Shown here: piece after piece, positions 33,304-42,068 of the stretch
Numbering within the stretch: position 1 is the stretch's first letter
Layout of the letters: each line of letters opens with the position of its first letter
Source of the DNA: Caldilineaceae bacterium
GTDB taxonomy: Bacteria > Chloroflexota > Anaerolineae > Caldilineales > Caldilineaceae
Length of the DNA: 46,504 bases
Reading direction: 5' to 3'
NCBI GenBank assembly: GCA_022821545.1
Contig: JAJEDJ010000015.1
Span: 1 to 46,504, forward strand
Notes under the pieces: generated by a model
What the model was told of the DNA's origin: nothing
The model's database searches: none
What the model saw: the letters and a program-made list of their open reading frames with translations, nothing else
Program-made: the position numbers and the translations under genes

Positions 33304-34934
33304 CCGGTCTGTCCACTGCCGAAACGCTCCCTCAGAACCTTCTTGTCAAACTTGCCGGTCCCGGTCTTCGGAATCTCGTCTATGAATTCGTAGCCGTCCG
33401 GCAACCACCACCTTGCAACCTGCGGCTCCAGAAAACGCCCTAACTCTTCAGCGTCGGGCCGGACCCCGCCGTCCGTGGGTACAATAACCGCCAGCGGGCG
33501 CTCCCCCCAGCGTTCATCGGGTACGGCGATTACGGCCGCCTCCAACACCTGCGGATGGGCCATCAACAGATTCTCCAGCGCCACCGATGAGATCCACTCG
33601 CCGCCGCTCTTCACCAGGTCCTTTGTGCGGTCCGCTATCGACATGAACCCGTCTGCTGAAATCGTGACGACGTCCCCCGTTCGGAACCATCCATCTTCCG
33701 TAAAGCTGTCGTCGCCGCCCTCCAACTTGTAGTAGGCCTGCGCCACCCATGGCCCGCGTACCTGCAGTTCGCCAAACGTCTCACCGTCCCACGGTAGTTC
33801 CCGGCCTGCGTCGTCCATGATGCGCATGTCCACACCGGAGATCGGATAGCCCTGTCGGGCCTTGACGTCCCACCTCTCCTCCTGCGGCAGATCGTGGTGA
33901 TGGCTTAACAGCTTCGACACCGTCCCCAGCGGTGACATCTCCGTCATGCCCCAGGCATGAACGACGTTTACGCCCAGCTCCTTCTCATAGGCCCTGATCA
34001 GGCTGCGGGGCATCGCCGAACCGCCGACCACCAAAGCGCGGATACATGATATGTCGCGTGGATTCTGTTTCAGGTCGTGATAGAGCCCGTTCCAGATCGT
34101 CGGCACGCCCGCGGCAACCGTCACCCGCTCCGTCTCGATCAGGTCTGCCAGCGCGGCCGGCTGCATGTGCGGACCCGGCAGGACCAGGTCAGCGCCGACG
34201 TTGACCGCCGCATAGGGCAGCCCCCATGCCATTGCGTGGAACTGCGGCACGACCGGCAACACGACGTCGTTCTCGGTTGGCCCAATCGCGGCCGCCTGGC
34301 ACGACCCCACCGTATGCAGATACATTGAGCGGTGGCTGTAGAGCGCTCCTTTGGGATGGCCTGTCGTGCCGCTCGTGTAACAGAGCCCCATGGCCTGGTT
34401 CTCACCCTCCACCCGCCAGACGTACTCATCCTCCGCAGCCGCCATCAACGTCTCGTAATCATGCACCCGGCCCGGCAGATTGGCCGCCGCCCCGCTCTCA
34501 TCTCCGTTGAATAGCACGAAATGCTCGACCCCGCTGATCTTATCGCCCAGCCCTTCCATCAGCGGCAGCAGCGTCGCGTCGATAAAGATCACCTTGTCCT
34601 CGGCGTGGTTGATGATGTAGGCCAGCTGGTCGGGAAACAGGCGGACGTTCAGTGTATGCACCACCGCCCCCGCGCCGGGCGCGCCGAAGTATAGCTCCAC
34701 GTGTTGGTAGTTGTTCCATGCAAACGTCCCGACGCGGTCGCCCGGCTGTACGCCCAGCCCTTCGAGCACATTGCAGAGCCTCTTCACCCGCCCGTAGAGG
34801 TCCCGGTACGAATACTCGTGCAAGGTGCCGTCAGGCAGCTTGGTCTTGACCTTCTTGTTCGGATACAGGCGATTTCCGTGTTCCAGAACGCGATCGATCG
34901 TGAGCTGATAGTCCATCATCAGGCCGGAAAGCAT
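33300..34934 (-). CDS. Acyl-CoA synthetase (AMP-forming)
   Basis: 544 residues of the ANL superfamily, activating a fatty or short-chain acid with ATP and CoA. P-loop [17 protein letters not shown] near 182-198; [12 protein letters not shown] (A5-type motif); [15 protein letters not shown]; hinge and catalytic Lys region [14 protein letters not shown] at the C-terminus. Closest in feel to medium/long-chain fatty-acid ligases (FadD/AlkK type). The chain length cannot be read. Start supported by AAGGAG 9 bases upstream. Same strand as the acyl-CoA dehydrogenase upstream of it, separated by 132 bases: a small fatty-acyl oxidation unit. Confidence 0.88.
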   Translation of the reverse strand: MLSGLMMDYQLTIDRVLEHGNRLYPNKKVKTKLPDGTLHEYSYRDLYGRVKRLCNVLEGLGVQPGDRVGTFAWNNYQHVELYFGAPGAGAVVHTLNVRLFPDQLAYIINHAEDKVIFIDATLLPLMEGLGDKISGVEHFVLFNGDESGAAANLPGRVHDYETLMAAAEDEYVWRVEGENQAMGLCYTSGTTGHPKGALYSHRSMYLHTVGSCQAAAIGPTENDVVLPVVPQFHAMAWGLPYAAVNVGADLVLPGPHMQPAALADLIETERVTVAAGVPTIWNGLYHDLKQNPRDISCIRALVVGGSAMPRSLIRAYEKELGVNVVHAWGMTEMSPLGTVSKLLSHHHDLPQEERWDVKARQGYPISGVDMRIMDDAGRELPWDGETFGELQVRGPWVAQAYYKLEGGDDSFTEDGWFRTGDVVTISADGFMSIADRTKDLVKSGGEWISSVALENLLMAHPQVLEAAVIAVPDERWGERPLAVIVPTDGGVRPDAEELGRFLEPQVARWWLPDGYEFIDEIPKTGTGKFDKKVLRERFGSGQTG

Positions 34935-35066
34935 ACGTCGGCTCCTTGACTCTTGGCAACGGTTTTCGAGGTCGCAGGCGAGGAGAAACTCTCTGGCAGA
35001 TTGTAGTGCCTGCTGCGCGTTTGGTCAACCGCCCTTACAACTCCAACCGGGCCCGGGACACCGGCA

Positions 35067-36239
35067 TTAGACGAACGCGCCCATGCCCGTAATCTCCCGA
35101 CCGGCGATCAGCAGGTTGATCTCGTTTGTGCCCTCATACGTGTACGTAGCTTCGACGTCCGTGAAAAGACGCGCCACGTGATTGTCAATCAGGATGCCGT
35201 TGCCGCCCATTATCTCCCGCGCCAGCGCGGCTGCGCGCCGCGCCTTGACCGCGCACGTCTGTTTCGCCAGCGAGAGCTGACCGGGAGTGGCCGCGCCCGC
35301 TTCCATCAGCTTTGCCAGCCGCCAGACCAGCAGCTGCGCCTGCGCCAGGTCGGCCGCCATCTCCACCAGTTTGGCCTGGATCAGCTGAAAGGCCGCGATA
35401 CGTTTCCCAAACTGCTCCCGTGTACAGGCGTATTGCAGCGCGATCTCGTAACAACCGGCCGCCAGACCGACCGCTTCCCATGCGACGCCCGCCCGCGTGT
35501 TCGCCAGCACCGGCGCCATATCGCGAAAGCTGTTACAGTTGGCAAGCCGGTTCGCCGCCGGTACATGCACCTCTTCGAGCCTGATCTCCGCCTGATGCAC
35601 CGCCCGCTTCGCGATCTTGCCCTCCATCGCCGTTGCCGTAAAGCCGGGGAGCTGCCCTGGGTCCTCCAACACGAACCCCCCAAAGCGCCCGCTCTCGTCT
35701 CGCGCCCAGACGATAATCAGGTCGGCGACTGTCCCGTTTCCGATCCACCGTTTCTGCCCGTTGAGGACAAAGTGACTGCCCGCACGTTGCGCAGTAGTCT
35801 GCACGTGCGCCGCGTCCGACCCCCGCTCCGGCTCTGTCAGCGCGAAAGCGCCCAGCCTTTCCATGCGCGCCATTGCCAGCAGCCAGCGTTCCTTCTGCTC
35901 CTCCGAACCCAGCATCCCAATCGACCCCATCGCCAGCCCGGAATGCACGCCGAACAGCGTACTGACAGAGCCGTCCACGCGGCAGATCTCGTACTTCACC
36001 AGCCCGTCGCTTACACAGTCGAGCCCCGCGCAGCCATAGCCCTCCATCGTCCCGCCGGCGATCCCAAGCTCGCGCAGCCCCAGCGCCAAATCCAGCGCAA
36101 TCTCCCCGCGCTCCCAGTACTCGTTAATCGCCGGCCTGACGACACGCTCCATATACTCCCGGACGCGCTCGCGCACTGCCCGCTGTGCAGGCGACAGGAG
36201 GTCCTCAAATCGGAATAGGTCGAGGTTTGGTGTCGTCAT
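35067..36239 (-). CDS. Acyl-CoA dehydrogenase, glutaryl-CoA dehydrogenase-like
   Basis: 390 residues from ATG 36239, which has GAGGG 7 bases upstream. The frame extends to 36284, but that part lacks homologous features. FAD-dependent oxidation of an acyl-CoA thioester. Motifs: GAFALTEPERGSDA (FAD/substrate loop), VLNGQKRWIGNG, TREQFGKRIAAFQLIQ and the C-terminal EIMGGNGI. Catalytic base Glu369 lies in TYTYEGTNEI, the position used by glutaryl-CoA and short-chain dehydrogenases. The first enzyme of a beta-oxidation-like step, next to an acyl-CoA synthetase. Confidence 0.88.
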   Translation of the reverse strand: MTTPNLDLFRFEDLLSPAQRAVRERVREYMERVVRPAINEYWERGEIALDLALGLRELGIAGGTMEGYGCAGLDCVSDGLVKYEICRVDGSVSTLFGVHSGLAMGSIGMLGSEEQKERWLLAMARMERLGAFALTEPERGSDAAHVQTTAQRAGSHFVLNGQKRWIGNGTVADLIIVWARDESGRFGGFVLEDPGQLPGFTATAMEGKIAKRAVHQAEIRLEEVHVPAANRLANCNSFRDMAPVLANTRAGVAWEAVGLAAGCYEIALQYACTREQFGKRIAAFQLIQAKLVEMAADLAQAQLLVWRLAKLMEAGAATPGQLSLAKQTCAVKARRAAALAREIMGGNGILIDNHVARLFTDVEATYTYEGTNEINLLIAGREITGMGAFV

Positions 36240-36409
36240 CGGGATCCCTCTTGGGCGCGGGCCTTCGCAACGCAAGGTGTGCAACAGCGCAATGCTTAGG
36301 GCAGTGTAACACGCTTGTATCCTGTCGAGGCAACTCCTGGCACGCGCGCCGGTAGCAGAACGGCGCCGGACCAGCTCCCATTTCGAGTTACGGCTGACTC
36401 CGGAAATCT

Positions 36410-36438
36410 TTGCCGCTACGTGCTATTGTCAGTATGAT
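36410..36438 (+). promoter_or_regulatory. Promoter for the DUF262-HEPN-MmeI operon
   Basis: TTGCCG (36410-36415), a 17-base spacer and TATGAT (36433-36438) lie 85 bases before the DUF262 start. They mark the transition from the GC-rich core to the accessory island. Moderate match to a housekeeping promoter. Confidence 0.45.
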
Positions 36439-36522
36439 AGGGACGGGCTACGCAGACAATGGATATCGGTCAATCGAGACCAATCGTTTCCACGTTTGCG
36501 AAACTGAGACGGGAGCTTCCTG

Positions 36523-37710
36523 ATGTTACAACAGGCAGAACATATTCAGACGATGGACGAGAGCCGCATTGAAGAAGAGGAAACGTTCTTGTTCCAAAAA
36601 TATGATATCACTTCCAGCCCCAATGATTTTAACGTAAAGACGATTGTTGATTTCGTCGAGCAAGGGATCTTCAGAATACCTGTTTTTCAGAGAAACTATG
36701 TGTGGGATCATGGCCGCGCGTCGAGGCTCATCGAGTCCCTTATTCTCGGGCTCCCAATTCCCCAGTTATTCTTGTACGAACAAGAGCGGAATCGGTTTCT
36801 GGTCATCGACGGTCAGCAGAGATTGATGTCCATATACTACTTTCTGAAGATGCGGTTTCCGTTGACCGGCAGAAGAAATGAGCTACGAGCAATCTTCGAC
36901 CGCGAAGGCAGGATTCCATCGGAGGTGTTCGCCGATGATCACTACTTTACGACATTCAATTTGAAGCTGCCCAGCAGGCTACCCAAAGTAAAGAATAGGC
37001 TGCACGGTCTGAACTATGACACATTGGGCAATCTACAGACTACACTTGATTTGAGAACAATGCGCTGTGTGTTTGTGAGACAGAATTTTCCCCAAGACGA
37101 TGACTCATCCATATTTGAAATTTTCAATCGGCTCAACACCGGGGGCTTAAACCTGGCCCCCCAAGAGATACGGATGAGTTTATACAATTCTGACTTCATG
37201 AAAATGGTCTCCCGCTCTAATACAGATAACAGATGGCGCAAACTGCTCGCTCAACCCGAACCTGACCTGAGGATGCGAGATGTCGAACACCTCCTTAGAG
37301 GGTTCGCTATGCTCACTCGGGGTTCGAGCTATGCTCCGTCAATGACAAGATTCTTGAACAAGTTCGCCAAAGACATGCAGGAGGAATCGCAAGAGGAGAT
37401 CGGCTTGTTGGAAAATATGCTTTCCTCCTTTCTGGAACTATGCGCGGACTTTCCCGTTGGCGTATTTGCCGCTTCTTCCAGCAGGTCTTCCAGCAGAAAG
37501 TTAGCCATTTCTGTGTTTGAATCGGTATTCGTGGCTGCATGCAAATCCGGGTATGAGGACAGGTCCGGTCGCGTGCATTCTATTTGCAGTGCCAAGATCG
37601 AAGAACTGAAGAACGACCCTGACTTTCTGGATGCCGCCAGCACAAAGAGCACGGACACAGACAAAGTACAGACCAGGCTAAGTCGGGCGCGCACGTTGCT
37701 TTTGACCTAA
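36523..37710 (+). CDS. DUF262 (GmrSD N-like) protein
   Basis: 395 residues. The N-terminal DUF262 domain shows FRIPVFQRNYVW (50-61), VIDGQQRLMSIYYFL with the DGQQR motif (96-100), and EIFNRLNTGGLNL near 199-211. DUF262 belongs to the ParB/sulfiredoxin-like fold; in GmrS/BrxU-type restriction systems it binds and hydrolyses nucleotide. The C-terminal half is helical and has no HNH (DUF1524) nuclease motif, so this protein would need a partner effector. The next gene, 3 bases downstream, encodes a HEPN protein, a recurrent neighbour of DUF262. Codon use is more AT-rich than in the core genes. Defence role inferred from context. Confidence 0.8.
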   Translation: MLQQAEHIQTMDESRIEEEETFLFQKYDITSSPNDFNVKTIVDFVEQGIFRIPVFQRNYVWDHGRASRLIESLILGLPIPQLFLYEQERNRFLVIDGQQRLMSIYYFLKMRFPLTGRRNELRAIFDREGRIPSEVFADDHYFTTFNLKLPSRLPKVKNRLHGLNYDTLGNLQTTLDLRTMRCVFVRQNFPQDDDSSIFEIFNRLNTGGLNLAPQEIRMSLYNSDFMKMVSRSNTDNRWRKLLAQPEPDLRMRDVEHLLRGFAMLTRGSSYAPSMTRFLNKFAKDMQEESQEEIGLLENMLSSFLELCADFPVGVFAASSSRSSSRKLAISVFESVFVAACKSGYEDRSGRVHSICSAKIEELKNDPDFLDAASTKSTDTDKVQTRLSRARTLLLT

Positions 37711-37713
37711 CAG

Positions 37714-38244
37714 ATGACGACCATAATTGATACACTAATCGACCGTCACCAGCAGATCAGCGCATCTTTAGAGACACAAAATGAAATATCGCTAAAGAAC
37801 TACGCTGATGATGAGTTTCGCAAAGTATTGGTCTTGAGCATTGCCAGTTATTTTGAACATCAGATCGTTGACGCTGTGTCTCGTCTGGCGGAGAGCGCAA
37901 AATCGGAGCAAGTGGAGAATCTCATTAAATCGAAGGCCATAGCGCGTCAATACCACACATACTTCGACTGGGAAAGCAGAAATGCAAATAAATTTCTGAG
38001 CCTTTTCGGCGGCAACTTCAGGAACGACGTGTCCAGAGAGATCAGGGCAGATCGTTCGCTGGAGGAAGGTTGTGAATCGTTCCTGACACTAGGACGGACG
38101 AGAAACCGGTTGGTGCATGAGAATTTCGCGGAATTCAGTTTAGATTACGCTATAGAGGATATTGTCGAACTGTATGGGAAAGCGCTGAGTTTTGTCGCCT
38201 ATCTGTCGGAAAGAATTCAACCTTCAAACAATACACTACAGTGA
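37714..38244 (+). CDS. HEPN-domain protein, probable ribonuclease (MAE_28990-like)
   Basis: 176 residues, all helical. The C-terminal helix carries RNRLVH (Arg130, Asn131, His135), an intact R-N-x3-H catalytic motif of HEPN ribonucleases, preceded by LTLGRT and followed by ENFAEF. Size and pattern match the MAE_28990/MAE_18760-like or RiboL-PSP-HEPN groups, toxins and effectors in defence loci that cleave RNA. It is separated by only 3 bases from DUF262 and overlaps the first possible start of the restriction enzyme by 4 bases. The trio is therefore almost certainly co-transcribed. DUF262 may sense and HEPN act; this division is inference. Confidence 0.78.
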   Translation: MTTIIDTLIDRHQQISASLETQNEISLKNYADDEFRKVLVLSIASYFEHQIVDAVSRLAESAKSEQVENLIKSKAIARQYHTYFDWESRNANKFLSLFGGNFRNDVSREIRADRSLEEGCESFLTLGRTRNRLVHENFAEFSLDYAIEDIVELYGKALSFVAYLSERIQPSNNTLQ

Positions 38245-38279
38245 CTCTTGAAGATGTCGAGAGCATTATAATAGCGGAC

Positions 38280-41129
38280 ATGACCCCTGAGAAGTTCATA
38301 ACCAAATGGCGCGCGTCGGAACTGAACGAACGCTCCGCCGCGCAGGAGCACTTTATCGACCTCTGCCGGCTCCTCGGCGAGCCAACGCCCGCAGAAGACG
38401 ATCCCACTGGGCAGCGCTACTGCTTCGAGCGCGGCGCCCGCAAGGATACCGGCGGCCGCGGCTGGGCCGACGTCTGGAAACGCCACTGCTTCGCCTGGGA
38501 ATACAAAGGCAAGCACAAAGACCTGGACGCCGCTTTCAACCAACTCCGCCAGTACGCGCTCGCCCTGGAAAACCCGCCTCTGCTCATCGTCTCCGACATG
38601 GCGCGTTTCCGCATCTACACCAACTGGACAAATAGCGTCAGCGTAGTTCACGAGTTCACACTCGAAGACCTCGCCGACGCCGCCGTACGCGACAAGCTCA
38701 AGTGGGCCATGTCCGATCCCGAGCGGCTGCGACCGGGCGAAAGCCGCCAGGCCCTGACCGAGCGGGCCGCAACTTCCTTCGCGGCGCTGGCGCAAGCCCT
38801 TCGCACGCGCGGTCACGAACCGCAGGAGGTCGCCCACTTCGTAAACCGCCTGGTCTTCTGCATGTTCGCCGAGGACGTGGGGCTCCTCCCCAACGACATG
38901 TTCACGCGCATGTTGGAACATGCCCGCAGCCAGCCGGACGACTTCGCAGACATGGCGCGCCAGCTTTTCGGATCGATGGCGACCGGCGGCCGCGTCGGTT
39001 TTGAAACCGTTGCCTGGTTTAACGGCGGCCTTTTCGACAGCGACGACGCTCTCGCTCTTACACGCAACGAGATCGAGACAACCTTGGAAGCCGCCGCGCT
39101 GGATTGGAGCGAAATCGACCCCTCCATACTGGGCACTCTCTTCGAGCGTGGCCTAGACCCGGAAAAACGCTCGCAACTCGGCGCGCACTATACCGACCGC
39201 GACAAGATCATGCAGATCGTTGAACCCGTCGTAGTCCGCCCCTGGCTCAAAGAGTGGGAAAAGGCCCGTGCAGAGATCGCCCTGCGTCTGGAGCGCGCCG
39301 ACGTTGCCAAAGCGAGTTCTACGCGCACGCGCCAGCGCGGCCATGCTGAACGCACCCTGCGCCTTTTCCTCGACCGGCTGCGCGCCTTCACCGTCCTCGA
39401 TCCGGCCTGCGGGTCCGGCAACTTCCTCTACCTCGCCCTGCACGCCCTCAAAGACCTGGAACACCGCGTCCAGCTCGAAGCCGAATCCATGGGCATGCAG
39501 CGCTCCTTCCCCGCGGTCGGCCCCGCCAACGTCAAGGGCATCGAGCTCAACCCCTACGCCGCCGAACTCGCCCGCGTCTCCGTCTGGATAGGTGAAATCC
39601 AGTGGATGCGCCGCAACGGCTTCAGCGGTGCCCGCGACCCCATTCTCGACCCCCTCGACACCATCGAATGCCGCGACGCCATCCTGAACCCCGAAGGCGC
39701 CGAACCCGAATGGCCCGACGCAGATGTGGTGATCGGAAACCCGCCGTTTCTTGGTTACTCACCAATGCGTAATGCCCTGGGCAACGAATACACCGAAGAA
39801 TTGCGCAATCTGTACGAAGGATCGGTTCCGGCATTCGCTGATCTGGTCTGCTACTGGTTTCACAAGACAGGAAAGTTGGTGATCGATGGCAAGGTCTCCC
39901 GCGCTGGTCTGGTCGCGACAAACTCGATCCGGGGAGGCCGCAATCGGGCAGTTCTGGACCAGGTCGTCAAGGACGCGGCCATTTATGATGCGTGGTCGGA
40001 TGAGCCGTGGGTAGTGGATGGTGCTGCAGTTCGGGTTTCGCTTGTGTGTTTCGCGATGAAAGAAGCCAAGTTTGTCAATCATCTGGACGGTAAGGAAGTT
40101 TCAGGCATCAACGCTGATCTCACGGCGGCGACAGCTGACCTTACCGCGGCGGCAAAGCTAGCTTCCAACCACAACGCGGCATTCATCGGTGGGATGAAGA
40201 AGGGAAAATTTGATATTCCTGGAAGTCTTGCGCGTGAGTGGCTGCAGTATCCTGCGAATCCAAACGGACAACCCAACTCAGTCGTTCTTAAGCCGTGGTT
40301 CAACGGTATGGACATAACCCGTCGCCCTTCGGACAAATGGATTATAGATTTTGGGCACGAAATGAGCGAGGTAGACGCGGCTCTATATGAAGCGCCGTTC
40401 GCCTATGCCCAAGAGCACGTGAAACCTGTCCGAGATGGCAACCGCCGTGACGAACTGCGGCGGAATTGGTGGCGACATGACCGTTCAGGGCAGACGTTGT
40501 TCGAACGACTTAGCGCGTTGACACGATATATTGCAACACCGCGAGTTGCGAAGCACCGACTGTTCGTTTGGTGTGACGCTAGGGTGCTTCCCGATGGCCA
40601 GTTGGTCGTCATCGCCCGCGACGACGACACAACCTTCGGCATCTTGCACAGCCGCTTTCACGAATCGTGGTCGCTCCGGCTCTGTACATGGCTTGGGCAG
40701 GGCAACGACCCGCGCTACACGCCAACCACCACATTCCAGACGTTCCCCTTCCCCAGTGGGCTGTCCCCGGACATCCCCGCCACTGAATACGAATACGACG
40801 CACGCGCCATCGCCATCGCCGACGCGGCCCGCCGGCTCGTGGAACTGCGCGACCGCTGGCTCAACCCGCCCGAGTGGGTCGAGTGGGTTGACGAGCCGGT
40901 TCCGGGCTATCCCAAGCGCCCCGTCCCCCGCAACGAGTCCGCCGCCAAGGAGCTGAAGAAACGCACCCTCACCAACCTCTACAACGCCCGCCCGCAATGG
41001 CTCGCCGACGCCCACGCTGCCCTCGATGCCGCAGTCGCGGCCGCCTACGGCTGGAACGCAGACATCTCGGAAGAGGATGCGCTGGCGGCGTTGTTGGCGT
41101 TGAATTCGGGGGATGGGAGCGGGTCTTGA
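38280..41129 (+). CDS. MmeI-like type IIL restriction-modification enzyme
   Basis: 949 residues from ATG 38280; an in-frame GTG at 38241 overlaps the HEPN stop, but the ATG matches the usual family start (MTPEKFITKW). One chain combines cutting and N6-adenine methylation. The N-terminal nuclease motif is Asp64-x9-Glu74-x-Lys76 (D-VWKRHCFAW-E-Y-K), the same spacing as in MmeI. A helical spacer follows. Methyltransferase motif I is DPACGSGNFL (374-383) and motif IV NPPF (487-490). A target-recognition region fills about 600-790, and then the C-terminal helical domain. All catalytic motifs are intact. Base composition between about 39725 and 40600 differs from both flanks. TATAAT at 38267-38272 places a possible start site at the ATG itself. 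Confidence 0.9.
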   Translation: MTPEKFITKWRASELNERSAAQEHFIDLCRLLGEPTPAEDDPTGQRYCFERGARKDTGGRGWADVWKRHCFAWEYKGKHKDLDAAFNQLRQYALALENPPLLIVSDMARFRIYTNWTNSVSVVHEFTLEDLADAAVRDKLKWAMSDPERLRPGESRQALTERAATSFAALAQALRTRGHEPQEVAHFVNRLVFCMFAEDVGLLPNDMFTRMLEHARSQPDDFADMARQLFGSMATGGRVGFETVAWFNGGLFDSDDALALTRNEIETTLEAAALDWSEIDPSILGTLFERGLDPEKRSQLGAHYTDRDKIMQIVEPVVVRPWLKEWEKARAEIALRLERADVAKASSTRTRQRGHAERTLRLFLDRLRAFTVLDPACGSGNFLYLALHALKDLEHRVQLEAESMGMQRSFPAVGPANVKGIELNPYAAELARVSVWIGEIQWMRRNGFSGARDPILDPLDTIECRDAILNPEGAEPEWPDADVVIGNPPFLGYSPMRNALGNEYTEELRNLYEGSVPAFADLVCYWFHKTGKLVIDGKVSRAGLVATNSIRGGRNRAVLDQVVKDAAIYDAWSDEPWVVDGAAVRVSLVCFAMKEAKFVNHLDGKEVSGINADLTAATADLTAAAKLASNHNAAFIGGMKKGKFDIPGSLAREWLQYPANPNGQPNSVVLKPWFNGMDITRRPSDKWIIDFGHEMSEVDAALYEAPFAYAQEHVKPVRDGNRRDELRRNWWRHDRSGQTLFERLSALTRYIATPRVAKHRLFVWCDARVLPDGQLVVIARDDDTTFGILHSRFHESWSLRLCTWLGQGNDPRYTPTTTFQTFPFPSGLSPDIPATEYEYDARAIAIADAARRLVELRDRWLNPPEWVEWVDEPVPGYPKRPVPRNESAAKELKKRTLTNLYNARPQWLADAHAALDAAVAAAYGWNADISEEDALAALLALNSGDGSGS

Positions 41130-41199
41130 CCCAAGACAGTTTGCGGTTGTCTCCGCCTCGTCCGTAACGCTTTGGTGGGCAGATAGTATTCACGGATTT

Positions 41200-41236
41200 C
41201 TTGCCAGCATCTCCTTCCCTGCAATATACTGGCAAG
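41200..41236 (+). promoter_or_regulatory. Promoter with flanking inverted repeat before the antitoxin gene
   Basis: TTGCCA (41201-41206), an 18-base spacer and TATACT (41225-41230) form a promoter. CTTGCCAG (41200-41207) and CTGGCAAG (41229-41236) are a perfect 8-bp inverted repeat that overlaps both promoter boxes. This layout is typical of autoregulation by toxin-antitoxin complexes. Confidence 0.5.
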
Positions 41237-41304
41237 AATCTATCGGGAAATGGACGAGTAGCGCGACTTGTTGGACGGCCAAGGTATCAACAAGGACACG
41301 CAAA

Positions 41305-41538
41305 ATGCAAAAAGCGCTACACATAACAACGACGGTATTGCCTGGAGGCAGGATCGAAATTGTCGACCAGAAACTCCCGGTTGGGGAGTCGGTTAGTATA
41401 GTAGTGCTCCACCCGTCGGTGCCTGAACAGCGGTCCGCAGTGGACATCCTGAACGAAGCGCCAGGTCGACAACTCTTCAAAACTGCGGAGGAAGTGGAAT
41501 CCTACCTCAAGGATGAGCGGGCGTCATGGGATCGTTGA
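41305..41538 (+). CDS. VapB-like antitoxin
   Basis: 77 residues from ATG 41305 (AAGGA 8 bases upstream). The frame is open to 41113, but the extension has no family features. The pattern ITTTVLPGGRIEIVDQKLPVGESVSIVVLHP, then SAVDILNEAPGRQLFKTAEEVESYLKDERASWD, matches small antitoxins found in front of PIN toxins in Cyanobacteria and Chloroflexota. An N-terminal beta part for dimer/DNA contact is followed by a C-terminal helical tail that wraps the toxin. It overlaps the following frame by 13 bases, the usual vapBC layout. That toxin is broken, so the antitoxin is now orphaned here. Confidence 0.72.
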   Translation: MQKALHITTTVLPGGRIEIVDQKLPVGESVSIVVLHPSVPEQRSAVDILNEAPGRQLFKTAEEVESYLKDERASWDR

Positions 41539-41744
41539 CGCTGCCGTCCAACGGGCCGGTCTATCTCGACGCCAGTGGGTTCATCTACAGTGTGGAGCGC
41601 ATCCAGCCTTACAGCGACTTGCTCGAACCCATGTGGCGGCAGGCACTGGATGCGGCGGCGACGTATGGGTGGGACGCGGAAATTTCGGAGGTGGGTGCGC
41701 TGGGGGCATTGTTGGCATTAAACTTGGGCGAGGAGAGTGGATAA
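41526..41744 (+). pseudogene. Truncated PIN (VapC-like) toxin fused to an MmeI-like C-terminus
   Basis: 72 codons. Residues 1-38 (GPVYLDASGFIYSVERIQPY...LLEPMW) are the first strand and helix of a PIN-domain toxin, with the first catalytic Asp15. The other acidic residues of a ~130-residue PIN domain are missing. From about residue 40 the sequence switches to ALDAAATYGWDAEISE...ALLALNLGEESG. This copies the end of the restriction enzyme at 41129 (ALDAAVAAAYGWNADISE...ALLALNSGDGSG), with roughly two thirds identity. The DNA is diverged, so it is not a recent local duplication. It is most likely an inactive recombination scar. Confidence 0.75.
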
Positions 41745-41750
41745 AGGATT

Positions 41751-42068
41751 TCAGGATAGGTCTTCCGCACCTTGGTCCACTTCTTGACTAGGCCAACCCT
41801 CAATCTTCAGCCCGCCTTCCTCTGCGCCTACATCTGTGCCAAGGACATTGTAGAAATCTCGGTAAAACAGATTTACGAGAATTTCGACCTCATCGAGATC
41901 ACCGAGTGAGTAGCGCGGGAACCTCGTCGAACCCCGTAGGAATCTCCCCACCAAGTTATTGTAGTTTAGTTCTGGCTGTCTCTGTTTAACCTCTACTTGC
42001 TTTCCTTTCAAATAGACTTCTACTTCTACGGCATATTCCGCCATCGGATACCCGGATTCATTTCTCAC
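41751..42068 (-). CDS. Hypothetical protein, possibly a 5'-truncated remnant
   Basis: 105 residues from a GTG at 42068, not recognised. The segment AEYAVEVEVYLKGKQVEVKQRQPELNYNNLVGRFLRGS looks like real protein. Upstream the same frame stays open for about 57 more codons, to about 42240, without any ATG, GTG or TTG. It reads plausibly (IAESQAEFVTAQALIRRDYSDFPSKC...IRKHFDAIALADRV). Either a non-standard start is used or the N-terminus has been lost by mutation. It converges on the broken toxin frame, with stops a few bases apart. Confidence 0.4.
   Translation of the reverse strand: MRNESGYPMAEYAVEVEVYLKGKQVEVKQRQPELNYNNLVGRFLRGSTRFPRYSLGDLDEVEILVNLFYRDFYNVLGTDVGAEEGGLKIEGWPSQEVDQGAEDLS

Noticed and set aside
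34077..34949. Plus-strand frames opposite the acyl-CoA synthetase
   Set aside because: Pro/Arg-rich shadow frames of a clear minus-strand gene.
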